Assembly: GCA_025024175.1 (NCBI GenBank)
Contig: QCXZ01000064.1
Location: 2,790,001-2,854,000, forward strand
Direction of reading: 5' to 3'
Origin: Rhyzopertha dominica
Taxonomy: Eukaryota; Arthropoda; Insecta; Coleoptera; Bostrichidae
DNA length: 64,000 nucleotides
Below the pieces are notes generated by a model. The model was not told the origin of the DNA. It did not search any database and worked only from the letters and a program-made list of their open reading frames with translations. The first letter of the stretch is position 1, and the number at the start of each line of letters is the position of its first letter. The position numbers and the translations under genes are program-made. This document shows positions 54,558-64,000 of the stretch, piece by piece.

Positions 54558-55900
54558 CAGGATGTTTCATGAATGATAATGACCCTGACGAAATTAAAAA
54601 TGCAACCCAAAATACATTTGCAGAGGTAACATTGGTAATTGTTCATCGTCTTAAAAAATATAAAACGTAGAGAGCTGTATAAATTCGTAAATTTTGACAT
54701 AAACTTCAATCATTTGCTTTAAGTAAATTCGGTATTGTAAAACAAATTTTATTTTTGAAAAATGTTTATTCAATAACATTAATGTAATAAATGCTCAAAA
54801 TGTCGCCCTCCGCTGTTTTCACGAGCTTGAATTCGTGCCCAAAACGATCTTTTAACATGCATTAACATTTCTGGAGTGATGGATCTACATGCATCACGTA
54901 TTTTATTTTCTAAATGTTCTACACTTTCAGTTGGTGTTTGGTATACTTGCTCTTTTACCATCCCCACAGAAAAAAATCCGAAGGAGTAAGGTCCGGGCTT
55001 CTCGGTGGGCAAGGATTAATTGAAAATCTTCCTATCTGTCGGTTAGGCAAAACCAAATCAAGATGATTTCGCAATATTCTGTGATAATGCGCAGGTGCCC
55101 CATCTTGTCTTACTTGTAAATTTACATTTTGGAGAAGTACCGGTAAAATGTTTCTTAAAAAATTTAGATAGGTATTGCCGTTTAAACTATCGCGAAAAAA
55201 TAAGGCCCAACAATTTGATTTCCCAATATTCCGCACCAGACATTCGTCGAGTAGATAGTTTGAAAACGTGGATTTTCTTGCGCATAATAGTGCATGTTAT
55301 GTTTGTTAACTCCAACATTATTAGAAAATCTTGCTTCATCTGAGAAGCAAATGTTGTCATAAAATCTCACATTCAAATTTTGGTGTTAAAATTACATAAA
55401 GCCAATTGCAACTGATACAGATGAAACTGATTGCCTTTAATTATTCGGTGTACTGAAGACAGACTAATACCGGTTGCTCTTGAGACTACCCTCTGACTAA
55501 TATGAGGATTTTCGTCAATCATTTCCAATACTTTAATTTTCTTTCTTTAATGTTCTTTCAGTGGGGGCCAGTTTGTCCTTAAAGTTAATTCAAGTCTCTT
55601 GAAAATTGTATCGGTCGGAGCTCTTCTATTTGGAAAACTTTGTCTGTATAAACGGGCAATAGCGGAATCATTTTTCTTGCATTCACCATAAATCAAAATC
55701 ATATCTGTTTCTTCATCATTTGAATACATTTTGACTTTTAATAAATACAGTGACAGGAACCATAGCGCATAGCCGTCATCGATTTCCAATTTATTTTTAA
55801 AATAACACCATTATGTAAAATAACCACATTGGCTATGAGAATGTATTTTGGGTTGCATTTTTAATTTCGTTAGGGTCATTATCATTCGTGAAACATCCTG
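54558..55900 (-). mobile_element. Mariner DD41D family copy C, 1343 bp, both ends present
   Basis: The ends CAGGATGTTTCATGAATGAT (54558) and ATCATTCGTGAAACATCCTG (to 55900) are flanked by TA on both sides. It is the longest of the three related copies and the only one with both an intact N-terminal start region and both ends. Confidence 0.88.
54779..55732 (-). pseudogene. Mariner DD41D transposase, copy C, decayed
   Basis: The N-terminus MYSNDEETDMILIYGECKKN starts at about 55729 and continues to RLELTLRTNWPPLKE before the frame breaks. Later pieces are CFSDEARFSNNVGVNKHNMH (first Asp), RDSLNGNTYLNFLRNILPVL, a shortened second catalytic region (RQDGAPAHYHRI), PDLTPSDFFLWG and KRSFWARIQARENSGGRHFE. 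At least three shifts and a deletion near the PEHQN region inactivate it. Confidence 0.85.
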
Positions 55901-55902
55901 TA

Positions 55903-57054
55903 TATTGGAGTGAATAGAGGCGACGACTGGAAGGTATTTGTTGTAGGCCTAATATGCTCTACTACTTGTGCGAAAACAGGGGCAGGTCGCTAGTCATTAA
56001 TAAACTACAGTAACAATAATTGTACTAAAACCCCCAGTACAAATCCTTTGCGAATCTCGACCGTCTAAATTTTGCTGCCTAATTGGCCCGTATTTCATTA
56101 TTTGAAAGATCACAATGAGCATTTAACAAGCTGCTGCTCCTGACAGTTACATCTCACCTCGTTATACTGGATTTCGTCGTTCGGAGGAAGCGTGTAGATA
56201 ACACAGGCGATTTAACAGCATTAGTATTTCATCACGACAGCTTCGAGCCATCTAGTAACTCGATTTCAGACAAAATTATAATTCAATTTGCTTGTTACAC
56301 CAGGAACTGTATGTCTGTAATTAATTTGTATACCATTCATCTTTTAATCCAATAAATTGTGCTGACGTTTCAACGTAACGCTTTGGTTAAACATGTCGGT
56401 ATTCGCTTTTTTACCTTAGGTGTGGAACAAATTGCGATTTATTAATTAATAGAGCTTTTTTGAACAGGCATAGGTCAATCGAATGATAATTTATTTATTT
56501 GTTTGATGACTACTACTTTTATATGTGATTGTTTTGAAAATAAGAATTATGGCGATTCTTCCTTTTTAGACCTCTCTAAGGCTTTCGTGCCATGAAAGCT
56601 GTAAACTCATTTCTTCTTCCCTGAAAAATGGACAACAATAAATAAAGTTTAATGATAAGATTTCCAACTTTCTTCCTGCAAAATGTCATGTCCCACAAAG
56701 CTCCATTCTGGGACCCCCGTTTTTCTTAACCCCTCGAGACAATCATTAAAAAATGTTTGTCTATTGTAACAATTAATTTTTCAAAAAACATTTCCATTTC
56801 AATCTGACAGCATAGTTCATCGTCTTCTGTATAGTATCCCTACTCCGACACTAAGGTCATAATTGATAACGCTGCAATATGGAACATTTGAGGTGTTAAA
56901 TCCGTGCGATCAGCAGGTCACTGACTGCAAGTAAGATTTGCTACTCTTTATTTAAACACCTAACTACAATTATATTAGGCCAACCAACACCTGATATATG
57001 ACTAATCTAGTTATATAATTCAATTGCTAATTTACCGTCGTGGATTTCAGGCCT
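55903..57054. other. No gene; weak Penelope-like 3' sequence
   Basis: Near 56345-56400 the minus strand carries ACCGACATG...GTTGAAACGTCAGC, reminiscent of the hammerhead-bearing ends of Penelope elements, but without a clear core. Otherwise featureless. Confidence 0.3.
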
Positions 57055-57420
57055 TTACGGTATCATTACCAATATTTTATCGTCAACGCCGTCGCCATTT
57101 TTGTTGTTCGATTTTTCGTTGTAAGAAATCTTCCTTTTTTCCAATTTTGGAGTACCATTGCGACGTATCCTACAAGATCCACGTAGCAGCCACGAAGACC
57201 GTAGACCACCTTGTTTAGAATCCGGGAGAGCTATCAGGAATAATCTTTGGGCAGGTGGATTCATCAATAGTCGCCGTATCATTGCATCCCAGGGGATATC
57301 TACAATAAAAAGGAAAAACAGATAAGCTATACTGTGCTAATAACTTAAGTAATTCAATTAAAAATTTATATTTTAAGTCATACTTACCGTTCGTTGCTAT
57401 CACATCCAGTTTCAGACATT
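57055..57420 (-). CDS. Small two-exon ORF, uncertain
   Basis: On the minus strand ATG TCT GAA (MSETGCDSNE, near 57418) reaches a consensus donor, CG|GTAAGTATG. A TTTATTGTAG acceptor then follows and the frame continues RYPLGCNDTATIDESTCPKI to a stop, giving a protein of about 38 aa. A second frame across the same second exon stays open much longer (DIPWDAMIRRLLMNPPAQRL...) but has no matching start. Good splice signals and GC-richer codons suggest a real exon pair; neither product is recognised. Confidence 0.3.
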
Positions 57421-58432
57421 TTTTTTGTGTCGATACTTATCTATTTACGGCAGTTTGCAAACGTCGTGTATATTCGACACGTACATACTTACTTGTCAAA
57501 CAGTTGTAAAGGCCATACACGTGTATCACCTGAATAATACAATGCAATGTCACAACAAATTTTGAGCTATTAGTATCACATCATATACCCCTTGTAAAAA
57601 AGGCTAATTATTACTTAAACTTGTACTTTCAAAGATATCTTGTTTTCTCTTAAATTTTAACTTATGTGCTTTGCTATTTTGGGCATTTAAGTTACGTTTT
57701 CACAAATTAGCTGGCGCCCTATATTAATTATTGTTTGTTCTTTTATAACGTGAACCCACCCCTTATTGCCATCGCAAAAAAAGAGCTGCCGTACGCAAAT
57801 AGTGAAGGTAGGTAAAACTACGTCACACTATAAATATTCTAGTTCATATATATATAGTGTTCATATTTCTGCACAAGAAGTAAATATAAAAACAAAGGCA
57901 AATTATCTTCATCGTCCCAATGAGACTCAGGAATTTCAAAACCTTTTGGGCCAAATTTGTCGGCTCCTACACGAACCACATTTGGTGTGAAAACTGGAAA
58001 ATCATGACAATTATTGTGCTCTATTCATCTAAACGTTGTAGAATAGGTACATTTCTGACACAATAAAAAAACAAAAATTTTGTGCATTATTATGCTGTCG
58101 AGGTTTTCTGAATAATTCAAAGTTTCAAAAATATATAGGATGTTGCATTAAACTAAGAAAGTTGGTATTGATCCCCATGACACACCGTGTATAAAAAGAT
58201 TTTGTTGAAAAAAATCGCCACTAAAAATACCAATCAACGTAACCAAGCGTTGTTTCGAACACGACCCCACTTATTTATTATCAAATTTAGTTTATTCGGC
58301 TCCATCATACTGTGTATGTAGTTAAAGCGTCAGTTTCTTATGCCTTTAAATTATTTTCGTATGATAAGAAAGAAGTACATATAAGATATTATTAAGCTTT
58401 GATTTTAACTTCTGGAGACAACTCATACATTT
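57421..58432. other. No gene seen
   Basis: AT-rich and non-coding. Confidence 0.45.
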
Positions 58433-58748
58433 TTATAAAGCCTTCTTAAAAACTTGAAAGTCGACGTTCTTGGACAAAATGTGCAGTTTCCTCCACTTGG
58501 CCAAATCGACAGTATAAATTTTTCGCAGCACTCCAACAAGTGTAGCCAGGAATTTGTCTATGGGAAAAGAGATCCAGTTCGGATGGAATATGAACCTCTT
58601 GAAGAACGCTGACATCCACGCGTTCCCTCAAAGCCATTTTCAACAAGAAATCGTACTTACTCTCCAAAATCCCTTCAATATTTATCTGATAAATGGTCAA
58701 ATTTTGATGAAATCCCAAAAACTTCAACACATCTCCGCAAACCAACAA
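58433..58748 (-). pseudogene. LINE endonuclease N-terminal fragment
   Basis: The frame reads LTIYQINIEGILESKYDFLL and ERVDVSVLQEVHIPSELDLF, then IPGYTCWSAAKNLY, the start of an APE-type endonuclease (N-x-x-G, then Q-E-x-H). It is the N-terminal part of a non-LTR retrotransposon ORF2. The frame shifts and ends near 58433, and no RT follows. Clade is uncertain (I/R1-like wording). Confidence 0.65.
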
Positions 58749-59970
58749 AACTAAATGATGACCGGGAAAATCCTGAATATCAGTCGGTCGTCTTAGTGTC
58801 GGTGATTTCTGGGTAAAAAAAAACTACCTAAAACGGCCCAAAATCATAAAATAAATAATTCCTGATTTTCGATTGTTTAAATGTTTGATTTGGGATTATT
58901 TTTGTTCATTTAAATAGAGCTGCTCTCATATCAGCTCGTACTAAAAAAACGTCAGGTTTTTGCTCCAATTCCTATCCTAATAGACAATATTAATAATAAT
59001 AACACGTTTAAAGCGGACAGTTTTGGCCTCTAATGCAGCATGACGCTGATCAGAATGCGTAACGAATACTTTTACAACCCCAACGCGTTCTGTAGCATCC
59101 CCCTGATAGTTTAGCCCATAGTGAAAAATTATAGTTGTAATGGCCATGTGTGTATACGTTTTAATTTCCGCTATGACCAATTAAACCATTTTGAGGGGTG
59201 GTTTGTGAGAACCAGCATATTGTAAGTGATTTTGGGGAGCTCTTTCTCCATAAAATTCTGACACGTACCTATAGCAGTGGAAGTTGTAATGTCATTAATT
59301 CGGAGTAAGCTTTTCCACTACCAGTACTTTGCACGATACAGTTCGGCATACCACGATAAATTGAGGCATTAGATCACAGCATTCCTTTCGGTATTGGGAC
59401 AAATATTTGTTCTGAAAGCAATCACCGATAATGTCGGTAGATAATGCACGCCAATACGATCTCGAATTTTTCCGTATTACTAGTTGTAACGTAGCACTGA
59501 TTTATTCTATACAAATAGATCTATAAATTACAAACTTGGTGCTATGAAACTGTAATTGCACCAGATGTTCTCTATTTAGATTTCTGCAATAAGTCAATGG
59601 TTGATGTTTATGATTATTCTCTGCTTTAACCGTGCTTGTGGAATCAAGAATAATAATTAGGTTTCAAGATAAAGGACATTATTTTCTTCTGCTATTAATT
59701 TAGCTACTAGAAAAAAGTAATATTGAAAATTAAAATTAACGAAGTGAAAGTAACCGTTGCGCCCTCAACTTATAAAAGACCTGTTTATAAATCCTCCTTA
59801 CGTTTATCTAGAATAAAATAGACACTTTCTATTTCTCTTGACAAGCGCCCTTTAATTCGCAATGACTTTTCCGGCATTCATGCGACGATGAATTCTATAA
59901 AAGCAATGTTTCGTAAAACCAACATTCGAATATGTTTACTGAAAGCGAGATTGCATTTTGCAAATGATAT
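58749..59970. other. No gene seen
   Basis: Non-coding AT-rich sequence up to the long inverted repeat at 59971. Confidence 0.45.
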
Positions 59971-60165
59971 TTTTTCCTGATTTCAAAAATGTATCACATT
60001 TTATTGGTTCTGACTTGAGAAAAGTGTCTTAACAAACTTGGGTTTTGCAAAAAACTTCTGGATAAAAATCATTTTCATTATCACTAAGTAGCACAAAAAC
60101 TACAGGTGTCTCCATTTTCCTCATGACTGGTGATAATTTTCATTCACTTTGTTATTTGAAATCGC

Positions 60166-61190
60166 GATGCTTCAGTTAATTGAACATGATTGTATCGAAA
60201 TTTTGATGATGATTGGTTATGGAGATAGAAGGCGAAGTTATTTGGAAGTAGTTGGACTCTACAATGCAATTCATGAAGATCGTGAACCAGATCAACAATT
60301 ATTAAAACATTGCAATGTTTTGAGGTAATCAACGGTGTTAAAAATCGTCAAAAGCCAGGACGTCCAAAGGTTGCTACGAGTGAGGGAAGTAGCTTGATTG
60401 TCCTTTTAGATGTGCAAGAGAATCACCATATTAGCTGAAGATCTGCTCAGAAAATTTTGAAAAAAGAGCAGTTCCATTTATACAAAATTCACTTATTACA
60501 AGAACTGAGCGAAGATGATTTCGATAGTAGGATAGAATTTTGCGAAACTGCTATGAACATGATAGATGAAGATAGAAACGTTTTAAATTGAATTACGTTT
60601 TCTGATGAAACGAGTTTTTGCCTCAATAGTAATGTGAATAGACATAATTGCAGATAGACACAAATCCACATTGGATGGAACAAGTCCACATACATCACCC
60701 TCAGAAGGTGAACGTCTGTATGGTATTATCGGTGAGCACAATATTGGGCCTGTTTTCGTCGATGGAAAACTGAATGCGGTCAAGTATTTACAGTTTTTGG
60801 GCGAACACATTATACCAGAACTTGTTCGCCTGCTTCCTAATCGTGAAAATGCCGCGCGTCCTTCTGAGCAGATATGGTTTCAGCAAGATGGTGCACCGCC
60901 CCATTTTGCAGTCAACGTTCGTGGATATTTGAATGCGATATTTCCAGACAGATGGATTGGTAGGCGCGGAGTGATAGAATGCCCAGCACGTTCCCCTGAT
61001 TTGACGCCGCTTGAATTTTTTCCTGTGGGGGTATCGGAAAGATCGTATTTATGCTGATCGGCCACATAATGCAGATGATCTAAAAGGACGAAACATGACA
61101 GAAATTCAGAACTTACCTCCAAATATGCTACAAAGAAAACTTTTACTGCCAGGAAGTAAATGGGGAACATTTTGAACAATTTCTGTAATG
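60166..61190 (+). pseudogene. Mariner-like transposase, DD41 type with Glu at the third position
   Basis: The order is MLQLIEHDCIEILMMIGYGD (N-terminus), KSRQKPGRPKV-like linker, FHLYKIHLLQELSEDDFDSR, FSDETSFCLNSNVNRHNC (first Asp), NIGPVFVDGKLNAVKYLQFL, WFQQDGAPPHFAVNVRGYLN (second Asp) and ARSPDLTPLEFFPVG. The last puts Glu where relatives have Asp, 41 residues after the second Asp. Multiple stops (for example at about 60335, 60434 and 60590) and shifts make it non-functional. Confidence 0.8.
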
Positions 61191-61309
61191 TAAATCTGAA
61201 AAAATATAGCATTTTTCACAGAATCATGTTTTTCTTCTTTACTTTTTGGGTAGCAGATTCGCAATAAATTGATCTAACTAGACAAAGATTAACACCAGTC
61301 AAAGAAAAA

Positions 61310-61607
61310 TGGTAATAAGGAAAATTGTTTTCGTTCTTTTTCAGGCTCAATTATTGTATTTGCACTTTTCTCAACTCAGAAGCAATAAATTGTACAAGTG
61401 TGATCCATTTTTGAAATCAGGAAAAGATATCCTTTTCAATGATGTGCCTTGTGACCTCCCTTCCCATAAAAAATGCAAGTTGCTCCCATATCTTGGAAAC
61501 GGGAGCTGATATGGAGTAGAAAAAAATCCTGAAGATTCGTTTTAATTACCCATAGGTCCATACACAATTTCAGAAAAATGCTGCTTTCATACTTGGTAGC
61601 GACCCTG
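61310..61607. repeat. Terminal block shared with 3.62-3.96 kb
   Basis: Reverse-complement homology to 3623-3960 over about 300 bp, including AATTGTGTATGGACCTATGG-type and ACAAGGCACATCATTGAAAA-type stretches. Confidence 0.6.
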
Positions 61608-61609
61608 TA

Positions 61610-62575
61610 TATATAAAAAAGTAGTGGTCCTAAAACACACCCTTGCGGAACACCGGCATGAACAGTCTCAATATAGACGTACCCTTAGTTGTTTCAACGT
61701 ACTGCTTTCTGTTATTCAAATAAGACTATATAAGTGAACGGCAGAGTGGGAAAACCCAATGTAATGCAGAATATTCAATAAAATAAAAATAAATTACGGG
61801 ATCGAATTGCAAGACTCCGATTTTGATTTCTCAAAAATGTTTTGAAATAAAACTGCCTGTCCATTAAAACCTCGAAACCGGCTTGCGAGACTATAACATA
61901 ATGGACCCACCCTGCTGCATCCGCAAAGCAGCTTCCGTCTCCGGCATTCAACAAGTTCCATGGAGGGGGGATTGCCGTCAAAGATATTTTATCCTCTCCG
62001 TTTTGCTACGGGTTATTAGATTCGGTCCTCGCGGAATATCTTTTGAACACATCCGGAATTAGGTTAGGGAACCTTACAATTCGCTTTGCCCCATCGCGCG
62101 GATTAGGGCTCGCGACGACGGTCTCCTGCTCTTGGAACTGTGACTTGTTCGGGGGTGCAGCAGGGAAGACCGAAACGCTGGCGGTCAGGTGAAAGACCAG
62201 GGCGCCGGAAAACTTCGTCGAGAAGGAATTAGTGGGTGTACACTAGGGAACGGCAGTTTTGTAAACTTGTGGGGTAAAGATACAGTAATTATTTCGTTAG
62301 TTGCGGTAGAGACAGTTGGCTATGTATTCATAAAGTCGGCAATTTTTTCACATATATTTTCTGTATTTTTTGTTGTTGTGTTTTAAATAGTTAGCCATGA
62401 AATACATTATTTTGTTTCATAAAAATACACATTTCAAAAATAAATTGAAATAATTTACTTAACAGTTAACATAACAAGAAAATGCAATAACAACGCAAAA
62501 AACTAAAATATGGATTACTACAAAAGGTGTTCAAACAATCCTTCATTATTTTGTATGGATAAATTACATCTTTTT
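61610..62575. other. No gene seen; GC-richer patch
   Basis: A moderately GC-rich stretch at about 61890-62230 with no long ORF; otherwise AT-rich. Confidence 0.4.
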
Positions 62576-63960
62576 AAAATGAGCAAGTTGCCTTCCTATA
62601 ATAGAACGTCTGTCAATTGTAGCAAAAGCTTGTGAAACGGCAGCTCTTAGGTCATCAACTGTTTCATACTTCCTTAGGTACACGTAGTTTTTTATTGTAC
62701 CCTATAAAAATATATCTACATGGGCGTACCGAAGAAGGGGGCAAGGGGGGCAACTGCCTCCCCTGGACCTGGACTGCCAACTCTGGGCCCTACCTACCTT
62801 CCATACATTTAACTGATTAATTAAGTATGTGTTTATGAAATTGTTAATGAAGTAAAATTTATAGACAAGCATATTTCACAATTTTTATTTAGAACTCATA
62901 TTTGACCTATGCAAATGACATTCAATAAGTCGTTGTCAAACGGTTTCCAAGCTTGTTTTGATCAGGAGTCATAATACGATTTCTACTTTGTTCAACTCCG
63001 CTAATATGTTTTCTTATAGGGATTGTTCAACTATGCATGATTCTGTTATGCGGAATACACAGAATCAGTCACATATTTGTATTTGCCGATAACTCCAATC
63101 TTCTTAGTTCCAAATTTCAAAATTAATACAGAAAAACATAAACTTTAAAAATATCAGTTGAATTATTCAGTAAGGGAGATTCCTGCTTTGTCCCCCCCAC
63201 CTAGACCAGAAGTTGAGTACGCCCATGTCTAAAACAGATAAATCTGGAGAAGGGGGCGGCCAGGCAACAGGTTCGTTTCTTCCTAACCACGAGTTTGCAG
63301 ACATTTGGTCAAGGCAATTCCTTACTTGTGCTGTATTATGAGAAGGTGTTGGAACCAGTCAATTGTTTCACGTATCTCCAAATTTAAATCTTGAAGGATT
63401 CCTTTAAAATCATTTTGTAAAAAATGAAGATAACGTTCACTACTTAAAGAATGGTCAAAAATGTACCAACCTAGAATAGTGGACTCAATAATACCGCACC
63501 AAACATTAAACCCAAATCGATTTTAGACACGTTTGTTATGTCGGTTAAACATACAGCAGTTTATAAATTTTGTTCCATCCGACTACATAATCTTAAAAAA
63601 AAACTGTGGTTCTTCTGCGCACCACTTATAAAACTACAGACGCCAATCTTCATCCGTAGTACGTAATACTTGGTTAACTGCAAGCTTGTAGGGGTGAAAT
63701 CTATGTAATTTCAATGCTTTAACAACAGTGCTTTGTGTAGTGGTAGTATTTAAAGCAATCTCACTGGTTGAACATGACGGATTTATGTTTACACTTGCCA
63801 AAACGTATATCTGTGTAGCTTCATTTACACGCCTAAACCGATTTCTTGGGTTACAAGAGCCATATTGTCCTAAGTTATCGTAAAAGCCATAAACTATTTT
63901 AAAAAGCAAAACGTGCAATATGTTAGATCAATAAAACGGCGATTCTTTCGCCATTTAACC
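62576..63960 (-). pseudogene. Degenerate DD41D mariner transposase, split by a nested element
   Basis: From the right edge: MAKESPFY, FRRVNEATQIYVLASVNINP, VVKALKLHRFHPYKLAVNQV, FNVWCGIIESTILGWYIFDH, FLQNDFKGILQDLNLE, then WPPPSPDLSVLD. There the frame is cut by the insertion at 62719-63227 and resumes as IFL-stop-GTIKNYVYLRKYETVDDLRA and GRQLAHFKKM. Joined across the insertion, the third catalytic Asp and the W/stop-G box line up exactly. Several other stops and losses mark it as old. Its N-terminal end lies close to the window edge. Confidence 0.75.
62719..63227. mobile_element. Non-autonomous element with CATGGGCGTAC ends, 509 bp, nested in a mariner
   Basis: The left end CATGGGCGTACCGAAG and right end GAGTACGCCCATG are inverted; G-rich and C-rich tracts follow inside. 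Internal sequence matches the element at 44603-45830 in the opposite orientation. TCTA occurs directly on both sides (62715-62718 and 63228-63231), and removing the element with one TCTA restores the mariner frame, so this is a 4-bp duplication here. Confidence 0.72.
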
Positions 63961-64000
63961 TTTCTTCTAGCTCTGCCAGTTTTCAAGATCATCGAAAAAG

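Larger units (their letters stand above)
59971..61607 (+). mobile_element. Long-TIR mariner-like element, degenerate
   Basis: 59971-60026 and 61426-61363 are inverted copies of each other (CCTGATTTCAAAAATG..TCACA, GAGAAAAGTG). The right side extends to a typical end, ACCCTG at 61602-61607 followed by TA. The outermost left end is diverged or missing. It encloses a broken transposase and is the parent type of the foldback at 3.6-4.1 kb. Confidence 0.65.

Noticed and set aside
56345..56400. Third hammerhead-like sequence (GTTGAAACGTCAGC)
   Set aside because: Only the 3' half of the core is present; no CUGANGA and no clear stem II.

Overview
This is a stretch of AT-rich eukaryotic nuclear DNA, almost certainly from an insect. 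Host genes are sparse and intron-bearing, introns are short (52-61 nt where clustered), and most of the rest is transposon-derived. Short runs of TCAGG, the telomeric repeat typical of beetles, sit near 500 and 2490, so a beetle is my best guess; this is an inference, not a proof.

Host-like genes. (1) An uncharacterised protein of about 606 aa on the minus strand, 14702 to 9415. I assembled it from eight exons; every intron falls in phase 1 and every splice site is canonical. It has internally duplicated modules and recurring basic-Thr motifs. (2) The EIN-domain zinc-finger gene nerfin-1/INSM on the minus strand, 23441 to 22596. Its 3' region carries a dense cluster of seed matches to the miR-279/286/996 microRNA family, a regulator of nerfin-1 known from Drosophila. 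(3) Weaker candidates: a GC-rich first exon at the left edge, an acidic first exon at 40.5 kb, a GC-rich orphan ORF at 40.7-41.05 kb, two nested plus-strand exons at 13.9-14.14 kb and a small two-exon ORF at 57.1-57.4 kb.

Mobile elements. A complete P-superfamily transposon (15271-21064) has 30-bp inverted ends, a 7-bp target duplication and an intact 912-aa THAP transposase. A 1954-bp hAT-like element (521-2474) has an 8-bp duplication. A 1228-bp element with CATG-CGTAC ends (44603-45830) also has an 8-bp duplication, and a 509-bp relative (62719-63227) is nested inside a mariner. There are at least eight mariner/IS630 copies or remnants: mostly DD41D types (24.1, 25.7, 36.6, 47.1, 54.6, 60-61.6 and 62.6-63.9 kb) and one DD34D copy at 32.6-33.9 kb. 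Penelope-like fragments lie at 2.5, 5.5 and 53.1 kb; the last is followed by a hammerhead-ribozyme-like motif. LINE fragments lie at 29.8-31.0 and 58.4 kb, and a Crypton-type recombinase remnant at 43.6-44.1 kb.

Other structure. Two adjacent hairpins lie at 49707-49928: one resembles a pre-miRNA and the other has perfect 31-bp arms. There is a 216-bp tandem duplication at 41.3-41.7 kb. I saw no tRNA, rRNA or CRISPR feature. Remaining intervals hold no gene I can support and are listed as such.
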